Shown in pieces: positions 1 through 6,882 of a DNA stretch of 14,611 nucleotides. Within the stretch, counting starts at the first letter, position 1. Each line of letters starts with the position of its first letter. Below the pieces are notes generated by a model. That model had not been told where the DNA came from, did no database searches, and was given only the letters and a program-made list of their open reading frames with translations. This DNA is from Flavobacteriaceae bacterium (lineage in GTDB: Bacteria; Bacteroidota; Bacteroidia; Flavobacteriales; Flavobacteriaceae): positions 26,462 through 41,072 of the forward strand of contig PAUJ01000017.1 of assembly GCA_002713705.1 (NCBI GenBank), read 5' to 3'. A program made the position numbers and the translations under genes.

Positions 1-702
1 GGAAATATTAAAGCAGATGCTATTAAAGATGTTGCGGCTGAACGTTTATTAAGTAGTAAAACGATGTTGTTTTTAGGATTAGGGATGATAGTCTCTGTTC
101 CAATTTTTAAAACAATTACACACTTACCTCCCTATATAGGAATGATGCTTGCGTTAGGAGTGGTGTGGTTAGTTTCAGAATACATTCACCCAGAAGAAGA
201 TTTTCCAAGTTCAAAACGCCATCTTTATTCAGCTCATAAAGCATTATCTCGAATTGAGATTTCAAGTATTTTGTTCTTTTTAGGAATTTTAATGGCGGTG
301 GCTGGTTTAGAAAGTTTAGTTTATGGTGTTGCTGAAAATGGAGATCCTGTTGGGACACTTCGTTATTTAGCAGAAGTATTACAAGCAGCCATTCCAAACC
401 AAGATTTAGTCGTTATCTTATTAGGAGTTTGTTCTGCAATTATTGATAATGTTCCTTTAGTAGCAGCATCAATTGGTATGTATGATTCTCCTGCCGATTC
501 TATACTTTGGCATTTTATTGCTTATTCTGCTGGAACCGGAGGAAGTATGTTGATTATCGGATCTGCTGCTGGAGTAGCAGCAATGGGAATGGAAAAGATA
601 GATTTTATATGGTATCTTAAAAAAATTAGTTGGCTAGCATTTGCAGGTTTTATAGCAGGAGCAGCTATATTTATTCTTTTAGAAAGGGTTGTTTTTGCCT
701 AA
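1..702 (+). CDS. nhaD: NhaD-type Na+/H+ antiporter, C-terminal part (5' end outside window)
   Basis: The reading frame is open from base 1, so this is the C-terminal ~233 residues of a longer inner-membrane transporter, not a real truncation. An internal ATG at 64 is not the start. Several hydrophobic segments are visible: around the FLGLGMIVSVPIF stretch, IGMMLALGVVWLV, ISSILFFLGILMAVAGL, LVVILLGVCSAIIDNVPLVAA and the final LAFAGFIAGAAIFILL. The motif SAIIDNVPLVAA and the later GTGGSMLIIGSAAGVAAMG are typical of the NhaD branch of the ion transporter (IT) superfamily, which exchanges Na+ for H+ across the inner membrane. It lies 60 bases before exbB on the same strand. That gap holds a hairpin, so co-transcription is uncertain. 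Family assignment is by recalled motifs. The substrate could also be Li+ or another monovalent cation. Confidence 0.85.
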   Translation, partial: GNIKADAIKDVAAERLLSSKTMLFLGLGMIVSVPIFKTITHLPPYIGMMLALGVVWLVSEYIHPEEDFPSSKRHLYSAHKALSRIEISSILFFLGILMAVAGLESLVYGVAENGDPVGTLRYLAEVLQAAIPNQDLVVILLGVCSAIIDNVPLVAASIGMYDSPADSILWHFIAYSAGTGGSMLIIGSAAGVAAMGMEKIDFIWYLKKISWLAFAGFIAGAAIFILLERVVFA

Positions 703-721
703 ACAATGAAAAGTCTCACAA

Positions 722-752
722 TTTATGAATAACATAAACGTTATTCAATAAA
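722..752 (+). terminator. Hairpin between nhaD and exbB, possible terminator or leader structure
   Basis: TTTAT-GAATAAC (722-733) can pair with GTTATTC-ATAAA (740-752), giving a 12-bp AT-rich stem with one bulged A (747) and a 6-base loop. Only a weak T-rich tail follows (CCTATTTTAT), and the exbB ATG begins 11 bases downstream. It may be a weak terminator of the antiporter gene or a structure in the exbB leader. Confidence 0.4.
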
Positions 753-762
753 CCTATTTTAT

Positions 763-1464
763 ATGTTAAGTATTTTTATTCAAGACGGTTCTGAAACTGC
801 AGAGAATTTAGAGCCATTAGTTCAAGAAAAAACACTGTCCATCATGGAATTACTGATGGATGGAGGTATGGCAGGACAAATTATTATAGGAGTGCTATTT
901 GTACTTTTATTTACTGCTGTTTATCTTTATTTTGAAAGATTATTTGCAATAAAAGCAGCTACTGATTATGATGTTAATTTTATGGATGAGATACGTAATA
1001 ATGTAAGTTCTGGTAATCTAGAAGCTGCAAAAGTATTATGTGCTAAAAAAAACACACCAGTTTCAAGATTAACCGAAAAAGGAATTTCAAGAATTGGAAG
1101 CCCATTAGAAGATATCAATACCGCAATTGAAAATGCAGGAAAATTAGAGGTATACAAATTAGAAAAGAATGTAAGTATCCTTGCTACCATAGCTGGTGCT
1201 GCTCCAATGATTGGGTTTTTAGGAACTGTTATAGGGATGGTATTGGCATTTCATACCTTGGCAACAAGCAGTGGTCAAGCAGAAATGGGAACTTTAGCCG
1301 AAGGTATTTATACCGCAATGACCACAACGGTGGCTGGACTAATCGTTGGGATTATTGCCTATATAGGTTACAACCACATCGTTGTTAAAACAGATAAGGT
1401 GGTGCATCAAATGGAAGCAACTGCTGTAGACTTTTTAGATCTTTTAAATGAACCAGCTTCATGA
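763..1464 (+). CDS. exbB: MotA/TolQ/ExbB family proton channel protein
   Basis: This 233-residue inner-membrane protein is the channel subunit that, with ExbD, uses the proton gradient to drive TonB. Three membrane segments are visible, at about residues 36-58, 138-163 and 182-206. A soluble stretch (about 65-135) lies between the first and second, as in ExbB/TolQ. The family signature sits in the second segment (ATIAGAAPMIGFLGTVIGMV, residues 141-160, with the conserved P, G-T-V and G). The third begins with the conserved TAMTTTVAGL (184-193). The stop overlaps the exbD start (ATGA), which implies translational coupling. TolQ is the alternative name, but an adjacent TonB-like gene and no TolB/Pal gene favour ExbB. 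An N-terminal extension of about 35 residues before the first segment is common in this phylum. Confidence 0.92.
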   Translation: MLSIFIQDGSETAENLEPLVQEKTLSIMELLMDGGMAGQIIIGVLFVLLFTAVYLYFERLFAIKAATDYDVNFMDEIRNNVSSGNLEAAKVLCAKKNTPVSRLTEKGISRIGSPLEDINTAIENAGKLEVYKLEKNVSILATIAGAAPMIGFLGTVIGMVLAFHTLATSSGQAEMGTLAEGIYTAMTTTVAGLIVGIIAYIGYNHIVVKTDKVVHQMEATAVDFLDLLNEPAS

Positions 1465-1853
1465 ATTTAAGAGGAAGAAATAAAGTGAGTGCGGAGTTTA
1501 GTATGAGCTCAATGACGGATATAGTATTTCTATTACTGGTCTTTTTTCTATTAACATCACCTTCAATAACACCTGATGCGTTGGATTTAATTTTGCCAAA
1601 AGCCAAAGGAAAATCTACCAATAAGCAAAATGCGTCAGTGAGTATCACAAAGAATGGTGCTTACTATGTTAATAAAGAACGAGTGAGTGAATACAATATA
1701 GAAACTGAATTAAAAAAAGTATTTGCTGGTCAAGAAAAACCTACTTTAATTCTTCGTGCAGAAGAGGGAGTTCCCATTGAAGATGCTGTTTTTGTAATGG
1801 ATATAGCAAACCAGAATAACTATAAAGTAGTGTTGGCTGTAAGACCAAATTAG
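1461..1853 (+). CDS. exbD: ExbD/TolR family biopolymer transport protein
   Basis: This 130-residue protein is the partner of ExbB. A short basic N terminus is followed by one membrane helix (about residues 18-34, starting MTDIVFLLLVFFLL) and a periplasmic domain ending in VVLAVRPN. Asp20, at the head of the helix, matches the essential proton-carrying Asp of ExbD/TolR. The start codon overlaps the exbB stop by 4 bases. At the C terminus, the pattern ILRAEEGVPIEDAVFVMDIA corresponds to the usual ExbD periplasmic fold. It is anchored in the inner membrane and works in the ExbB-ExbD-TonB complex. TolR is possible by family, but the downstream TonB-like gene favours ExbD. Confidence 0.92.
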   Translation: MNLRGRNKVSAEFSMSSMTDIVFLLLVFFLLTSPSITPDALDLILPKAKGKSTNKQNASVSITKNGAYYVNKERVSEYNIETELKKVFAGQEKPTLILRAEEGVPIEDAVFVMDIANQNNYKVVLAVRPN

Positions 1854-1906
1854 GTACAGTTATTTTGCACGAATGCGAAGAAATTCTTTTCTATTAATAT
1901 TATAAA

Positions 1907-2737
1907 ATGCGCTTATTAAATACCAAACATAAACAAAAGAGTATGGCCATCACATTCGTTTTACATGTGATGATACTGCTATTGTTTTTTTATGTAGGAT
2001 TGTCTTATTTAGATCCACCCCCAGAAAATGGCATTGCAGTAAATTTTGGTACGATGGATTTGGGTAGTGGAAATGTACAGCCAAAAGAAAAAATAAAAAC
2101 TGCTCCTAAACAAACAATACCAGAACCAGTAAAAGCACAAAAAGCGGAAATAAAAGAAGAAGTAGTTACCCAAGATACTAAAGATGCTCCGGTAATAAAA
2201 AAGGAAGAAAAAAAAGATGTAATAAAAGAAGTGGTTGAGGTAGTTTCAAAAAAAGAGCCTAAAAAAGAAATTAAAAAAAAACCAGACCCTAAACCGGACC
2301 AATCAACTTCAGATGCACTTTCTAGTTTGATAAATGGTCCAAAATCTGATGGAGTTGATAAAGCAGGAGAGGGTGACGATCCAAGCCCTGGTGATAAAGG
2401 AGATCCTGTTGGTGATTCAAATTCAAAAAGTTATTATGGCAATGGAAAAGGATTAGATGGTGACGGAAATTATTTATTAGGCGGACGAAAAGCTTTGAAT
2501 AAAAAGAAATTTGTTCAGGATTGTAATGAAGCTGGGACAGTGGTGGTAAGTATTGAAGTAGATCGTAGTGGAAAAGTAATCAATGCAACCCCAGGAGTTC
2601 GCGGTACCACCAATAATTCTAAATGTCTTTTAGAGCCTGCAAAGAGGGCAGCATTAGCTACTAAATTTAATAAAGACGCCAAAGCACCTTCTAAACAAAT
2701 AGGTAAAATTATTTATAGATTTAGCCTTTCTGAATAA
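1907..2737 (+). CDS. tonB: TonB family energy transducer
   Basis: This 276-residue protein has TonB layout. An N-terminal signal anchor (about residues 13-34) carries His20 inside the helix, comparable to the functionally important His of E. coli TonB. It is followed by a long Lys/Glu/Pro-rich linker (about 58-135) that would span the periplasm, a Gly/Asp-rich stretch (about 145-190) and a C-terminal domain (about 192-276). That domain has the TonB-like pattern GTVVVSIEVDRSGKVINATP and ends in IIYRFSLSE. Two Cys (206 and 240) flank this core and could form a disulfide, as in many Bacteroidota TonB homologues. It follows exbD by 53 bases and should hand proton-motive energy to outer-membrane TonB-dependent receptors (SusC-like, siderophore). 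TolA-like function cannot be excluded, but no tol genes are near. Confidence 0.88.
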   Translation: MRLLNTKHKQKSMAITFVLHVMILLLFFYVGLSYLDPPPENGIAVNFGTMDLGSGNVQPKEKIKTAPKQTIPEPVKAQKAEIKEEVVTQDTKDAPVIKKEEKKDVIKEVVEVVSKKEPKKEIKKKPDPKPDQSTSDALSSLINGPKSDGVDKAGEGDDPSPGDKGDPVGDSNSKSYYGNGKGLDGDGNYLLGGRKALNKKKFVQDCNEAGTVVVSIEVDRSGKVINATPGVRGTTNNSKCLLEPAKRAALATKFNKDAKAPSKQIGKIIYRFSLSE

Positions 2738-2773
2738 GTATAAAAAAATTTATTTTTAAAATTTCATTTTCAA

Positions 2774-2781
2774 TATCTTTA
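2774..2781 (+). promoter_or_regulatory. Weak candidate -7 promoter element before the BNR-repeat gene
   Basis: TATCTTTA, 22 bases before the ATG at 2804, matches the Bacteroidota -7 consensus TAnnTTTG in all but the last base. No clear TTG lies 19-21 bases upstream, so the call is weak. The 66-base gap it lies in is nearly pure A/T and would suit an independent transcription start. Confidence 0.25.
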
Positions 2782-2803
2782 TAGCAATTTAAAAAAAACT
2801 GCT

Positions 2804-5299
2804 ATGTATCGTTATACTCTATTATTAATTGCAATGATATCCTTATCAAGTTGTAATAATTCTACAAAAATCACCACTAAAGAAACGGAAGGTTTTAAAA
2901 AATCACCAAACGATTTTATGTTTGTACAACGTGCATATCCTACTGGGGAAATTAAAACAGATGCCTATTCAAAGGCCATACAGTGGAAAAAACAACAAGC
3001 TGATAGAAATAACGCTGTACTTCCTGTTTGGGAATTCTCGGGGCCATTAAATGTTGGTGGACGTATTTCAGATATTGAAATTCCAATTGATGCCTCAGAA
3101 ACGTATTATGTTGGAGCTGCATCGGGTGGTATTTTTAAAACTATAGATGCAGGAGCTAATTGGATTCCTATTTTCGATGAGCAAGAAATGCTTTCTATTG
3201 GTGATATAGAAATTTCAAAAAACAATACCGATATAATTTGGGTGGGCACCGGTGAAGTAAATGCCGGAGGTGGATCTTTAACCTATGATGGCAATGGTAT
3301 TTATAAAAGTGAAGATGCAGGTTTAACATGGCAAGCAAAAGGATTACCTGCTTCAGGTAGTGTTGGTAAGGTATTGATAGATCCTAATGATGATGAAACA
3401 ATTTTTGTAGGCGCAATGGGTCCATTGTTTAGAAAAGATAGCAATAGGGGAGTGTATCGCTCTACTGATGGAGGAGATACTTGGGAACAACAATTATTAG
3501 TGAGTGATTCTACAGGAATTATAGACATGGCCATTCATCCCAATAACGGTGATATAGTCTATGCAGCAAGCTGGGAGCGAATAAGACGACCTAATAATCG
3601 TCAATATGGAGGCGAAACCTCTAGAATATATCGCTCACAAGATGGGGGAGATACTTGGAGTGAACTAAGCAATGGATTACCTAGCGATCCCAATTCTAAA
3701 GGAAGAATAAGTATTGATATTTCACAATCAAATCCAAATGTGCTTTATGCATTTTATACCGATAAAATTGGGAATGTAGAAGGTACCTTTAAAACAATTG
3801 ATGGTGGTGATACCTGGACTGAAGTGAATTCAATAAGTAATGGTACTTCATATCATTGGTGGTTTGGGGGCATATTTATTGATCCTACCAATGAAAATAT
3901 TATTTATAATTCAGGTTTTGTAATGGAAAAATCTGTAGATGGAGGAATCACTTGGAACTCCACCTTTCCAAATGTACACGTAGACCAACACGCAATGGCA
4001 TTTAACCCTCTAGTTCCTGGAGAAGTTTTAATAGGAAATGATGGAGGATTGTATGTAAGTAACGACGATGGGAATTCCTCACTAAAAAATAACAGCTTAC
4101 CCATCACACAATTTTATCGATTTTACGTGGATGCACAAAATTCAGATAAAATTTATGGAGGAACACAAGACAATAGCACGATCAGAACTCAAACTGGAGG
4201 TTTAACTGATTGGCAGGTAATTTATGGAGGTGATGGATTTCAGCCAATAGTAGATCCCACAAATACCAATGTTATTTATGCGCTATCACAAAGAGGAAAC
4301 CTAGGAAAATCAAGCAATAATGGAATTTCTTTTAGCGGAGCATTAAACGGTATTCCTTCAAGTGATACCAATAATTGGGATACAGCATTAACAATCGATC
4401 CCAATGATTCTCAAACACTTTACTATGGAACACAAAAGGTATATAAAACTACAAATGCCGCAGGAAATTGGACGTCTATAAGTCCAGATTTAAGCAATGG
4501 ACCTTATGCAGGGAATCTTGATTTTGGAACCGTTACAAGCATTGACGTTTCACCTATAAATAGTAATGTAATAGTTGCAGGAACCGACGATGGAAATGTT
4601 TGGGAAACAAGTGATGGAGGTGCTAATTGGACAAATATTTCAGAGGCATTGCCAAACCGATGGGTGACCAAAGTTTTGTCGTCTAGAGAAGATGTAAATA
4701 GCCTATATGTTACCTTTTCTGGATATCGGTATGGAGAAGATGATGGACATGTTTATAAAAGTACAGATTCTGGAGAAAATTGGTTGGATATTTCTGAAAG
4801 CTTACCAGACATTCCAATTAATGATATCGTGCAAGATCAGTATGGAAACTTGTTTTTAGGTACTGACATCGGTGTGTTGTCTTCCTTAGACGATGGTGCA
4901 AATTGGGAACCATTTGGAGAAAATATGCCTTCCGTAGTTATTAACGATTTGTTTATCCACGAGGCTTCAGAATACATGTATGCCGCAACTTATGGACGTT
5001 CCAGTTATAAAATGGACATCGGTGAAAATGTGTTGGGAATTAATAATAACCCCTTGGTTTTAGGATTTAGTATGTATCCCAATCCAGCATCAAACCTTAT
5101 TACTATTTCACTGGATGACCCTTCTGAAAATAGTTCGATAACTATCTATGATCAGCTAGGGAGAACTGTTCTATATAAAGATATTGAAAATGAAAGCGAT
5201 GAGGTTTCACTTTCTTTGCATGAATTGAATAAAGGAGTTTATTATGTGAACCTTATTTCTAAAAGGATGAAATTCACAAAAAAGTTAATCATAAAATAA
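2804..5299 (+). CDS. BNR/sortilin-like beta-propeller protein with lipobox and T9SS type A sorting domain
   Basis: This 831-residue exported protein of unknown precise role carries about 12 Asp-box (BNR-like) repeats of the form S-x-D-G-G-x-T-W. Examples lie near residues 113-120, 168-176, 220-227, 278-285, 332-338, 377-384, 602-609, 653-660 and 694-701; those near 420, 503 and 550 are degenerate. The pattern is that of sortilin/VPS10 or glycosidase-type propellers. The residues around the repeats do not show a convincing catalytic set, so binding or a structural role is as likely as hydrolysis. The C-terminal ~77 residues (SMYPNPASN at 756, IYDQLGRTV, L..GVYYVNL, KKLIIK end) are a typical T9SS type A sorting domain. 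The N terminus (LSSC, Cys17) also looks like a lipoprotein signal, an unusual pairing. It sits between tonB and folC and ends where the folC frame begins. Confidence 0.85.
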   Translation: MYRYTLLLIAMISLSSCNNSTKITTKETEGFKKSPNDFMFVQRAYPTGEIKTDAYSKAIQWKKQQADRNNAVLPVWEFSGPLNVGGRISDIEIPIDASETYYVGAASGGIFKTIDAGANWIPIFDEQEMLSIGDIEISKNNTDIIWVGTGEVNAGGGSLTYDGNGIYKSEDAGLTWQAKGLPASGSVGKVLIDPNDDETIFVGAMGPLFRKDSNRGVYRSTDGGDTWEQQLLVSDSTGIIDMAIHPNNGDIVYAASWERIRRPNNRQYGGETSRIYRSQDGGDTWSELSNGLPSDPNSKGRISIDISQSNPNVLYAFYTDKIGNVEGTFKTIDGGDTWTEVNSISNGTSYHWWFGGIFIDPTNENIIYNSGFVMEKSVDGGITWNSTFPNVHVDQHAMAFNPLVPGEVLIGNDGGLYVSNDDGNSSLKNNSLPITQFYRFYVDAQNSDKIYGGTQDNSTIRTQTGGLTDWQVIYGGDGFQPIVDPTNTNVIYALSQRGNLGKSSNNGISFSGALNGIPSSDTNNWDTALTIDPNDSQTLYYGTQKVYKTTNAAGNWTSISPDLSNGPYAGNLDFGTVTSIDVSPINSNVIVAGTDDGNVWETSDGGANWTNISEALPNRWVTKVLSSREDVNSLYVTFSGYRYGEDDGHVYKSTDSGENWLDISESLPDIPINDIVQDQYGNLFLGTDIGVLSSLDDGANWEPFGENMPSVVINDLFIHEASEYMYAATYGRSSYKMDIGENVLGINNNPLVLGFSMYPNPASNLITISLDDPSENSSITIYDQLGRTVLYKDIENESDEVSLSLHELNKGVYYVNLISKRMKFTKKLIIK

Positions 5300-5343
5300 T
5301 TTTTATCAATTATACAGAGACCATATCTTGGCTTTTTAATCAA

Positions 5344-6522
5344 TTGCCAATGTACCAGCGTATTGGTGCTGCTGCTTATAAAGTAGATTTAACTAACACG
5401 TTAAAGTTAATGAAATATTTAAAAGAACCTCAAAGCAGTTTTAAGTCAGTACATGTTGCAGGAACTAATGGAAAAGGATCTACCAGCCATATGTTGGCTT
5501 CTGTTTTACAGGATGCAGGTTATAAGGTAGCTTTGTATACTTCACCTCATTTAAAAGATTTTCGAGAACGAATTAAAATAAATGGAACTGTAATTCCGGA
5601 AGATATTGTAGTAAATTTTGTAAAAAAAAATCAATTATTTTTTCTGGAAAATCAATTGTCTTTTTTTGAAATGACGGTCGGTTTGGCCTTCGATTATTTT
5701 AAAAATGAAAAAGTAGATATTGCAATTATTGAAGTAGGGCTTGGGGGTAGGTTAGATAGCACCAATGTAATTAAACCTGAAGTCTCGGTAATAACTAATA
5801 TTGGTTTGGATCACACCCAGTTTTTAGGAACCACTTTAGCTGAGATTGCTTCAGAAAAAGCAGGAATCATAAAGTCAAAAATTCCGGTGGTCATCGGTGA
5901 AGCGAAACCAGAAACAACAGTTGTTTTTCTCGATAAGGTAAGAAAAGAAAAAAGTCCCATACTGTTTGTTAAAGAAGAAGAGTTTCCGGAATTTAAAACT
6001 GATCTATTGGGAAACTATCAAATTAAAAATTATAAAACCGCCTATGCCACATTAGGTGTTTTAGAGCAAAAGGGATGGAATATTTCCAATAAGAACATTG
6101 AAAATGGCTTTTTAAATGTGACTAAAAATACAGGATTACAAGGAAGGTGGCAGCTTTTAAATAAAAGTCCAATGGTAATTTGTGATACGGCTCATAATAA
6201 AGAAGGACTTAGTTTGGTTTTGAACCAATTAAAAAAAGAAGAATTCGATCAATTGCATATCGTTTTAGGAGTTGTAGCTGATAAAAATTTAGATGTTATT
6301 TTACCATTGTTTCCAAAAAATGCTATTTATTATTTCTGTAAACCAGCTGTTATTCGTGGCTTAGCTGTAGCTAAGTTACAGCAGAAAGCAAGGGCTTATA
6401 AACTTACAGGTACAATGTATGTTACCGTAAGTGAGGCTTATAAAAGCGCAATGAGTGCTGCAAAGGCCAAAGACGTAATTTTTATAGGAGGAAGTACTTT
6501 TGTGGTAGCAGAAGTTTTATAA
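5344..6522 (+). CDS. folC: Bifunctional folylpolyglutamate synthase/dihydrofolate synthase
   Basis: This cytoplasmic Mur-ligase-family enzyme adds Glu to dihydropteroate and to reduced folates using ATP. Visible motifs, numbered from the TTG at 5344, are the P-loop GTNGKGSTSHM (residues 40-50), YTSPHLKDFRERIKING (64-81), EVGLGGRLDSTNV, NIGLDHTQFLG, the GRWQ segment and DTAHN in the C-terminal domain. The TTG (5344) or ATG (5350) gives 392 or 390 residues but cuts off the usual first helix. The same frame stays open upstream and encodes NYTETISWLFNQLP just before PMYQRIG, which resembles the N terminus of flavobacterial FolC. The only nearby starts that would include it are ATC (5305) or ATT (5299), the latter overlapping the previous stop. 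I therefore think the real protein has about 405 residues. The tRNA-Val lies 64 bases downstream. Confidence 0.93.
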   Translation: MPMYQRIGAAAYKVDLTNTLKLMKYLKEPQSSFKSVHVAGTNGKGSTSHMLASVLQDAGYKVALYTSPHLKDFRERIKINGTVIPEDIVVNFVKKNQLFFLENQLSFFEMTVGLAFDYFKNEKVDIAIIEVGLGGRLDSTNVIKPEVSVITNIGLDHTQFLGTTLAEIASEKAGIIKSKIPVVIGEAKPETTVVFLDKVRKEKSPILFVKEEEFPEFKTDLLGNYQIKNYKTAYATLGVLEQKGWNISNKNIENGFLNVTKNTGLQGRWQLLNKSPMVICDTAHNKEGLSLVLNQLKKEEFDQLHIVLGVVADKNLDVILPLFPKNAIYYFCKPAVIRGLAVAKLQQKARAYKLTGTMYVTVSEAYKSAMSAAKAKDVIFIGGSTFVVAEVL

Positions 6523-6540
6523 TATTTTTTATATAAATGT

Positions 6541-6570
6541 TTGTGGAAGTTAAAAACTGCCTTATATTTG
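6541..6570 (+). promoter_or_regulatory. Bacteroidota sigma-A promoter of the tRNA-Val gene
   Basis: TTG (6541-6543), a 19-base spacer and TATATTTG (6563-6570) match the Bacteroidota housekeeping consensus TTG-N19-TAnnTTTG exactly. The mature tRNA begins 17 bases after this element. It is the clearest promoter in the window and supports the phylum assignment. Confidence 0.8.
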
Positions 6571-6586
6571 CCACCGCTAACATGAA

Positions 6587-6661
6587 GGGCAATTAGCTCA
6601 GTTGGTTCAGAGCACCTCGTTTACACCGAGGGGGTCGGGGGTTCGAATCCCTCATTGCCCA
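6587..6661 (+). tRNA. tRNA-Val (anticodon TAC)
   Basis: The cloverleaf reads directly. The acceptor is GGGCAAT / ATTGCCC (7 bp), the D stem is GCTC / GAGC, and the anticodon stem is CCTCG / CGAGG with loop TTTACAC, so the anticodon TAC reads Val GUA-type codons. The variable loop has 5 bases, and the T arm is GGGGG-TTCGAAT-CCCTC with one G-T pair. The discriminator is A (6661). CCA is not encoded and must be added after transcription. A matching promoter lies upstream and a strong hairpin follows within 10 bases, so it appears to be a single-gene unit. Confidence 0.97.
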
Positions 6662-6668
6662 CTTCAAT

Positions 6669-6708
6669 AAACCTCAACATACTTATAATTAAGTAGTTGA
6701 GGTTTTTT
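6669..6708 (+). terminator. Intrinsic terminator of the tRNA-Val transcript
   Basis: AAACCTCAAC (6669-6678) pairs with GTTGAGGTTT (6696-6705), and the inner TACTTA pairs with TAAGTA around a TAAT loop. The result is a 16-bp stem with one bulged A, ending in a run of six T (6703-6708). It closely resembles the hairpin at 11718-11761. Confidence 0.85.
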
Positions 6709-6828
6709 ATTGCTCTAAATTGTACGATTTATGTATGATAAAGACTGTTTTAGTTCAAATAACACCACTCAAACTGACATATAGATACTTCTGGTCTTAA
6801 TATCAAGCAAATGATTTGAATGTATTGC

Positions 6829-6858
6829 AAAAAAAACCACCCTAAATTAACAGAGTGG
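6829..6858 (-). terminator. Intrinsic terminator of the BspA-like gene
   Basis: On the - strand CCACTCT pairs with AGGGTGG (7 bp with one G-U pair, 8-base loop), followed at once by eight T. It lies 24 bases after the stop codon of the repeat-protein gene. Confidence 0.8.
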
Positions 6859-6882
6859 CTTGTTATCTTTTATTTAAACTAT

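Noticed and set aside
1..63. NhaD gene truncated or starting at ATG 64
   Set aside because: The frame is open to base 1 with matching antiporter sequence, so the window edge explains it.
116..397. Open frame of 93 codons on the - strand within nhaD
   Set aside because: It is the antisense shadow of the antiporter gene; the same holds for the short opposite-strand frames within exbB, exbD, the BNR gene, the BspA-like gene and the NTF2-like gene.
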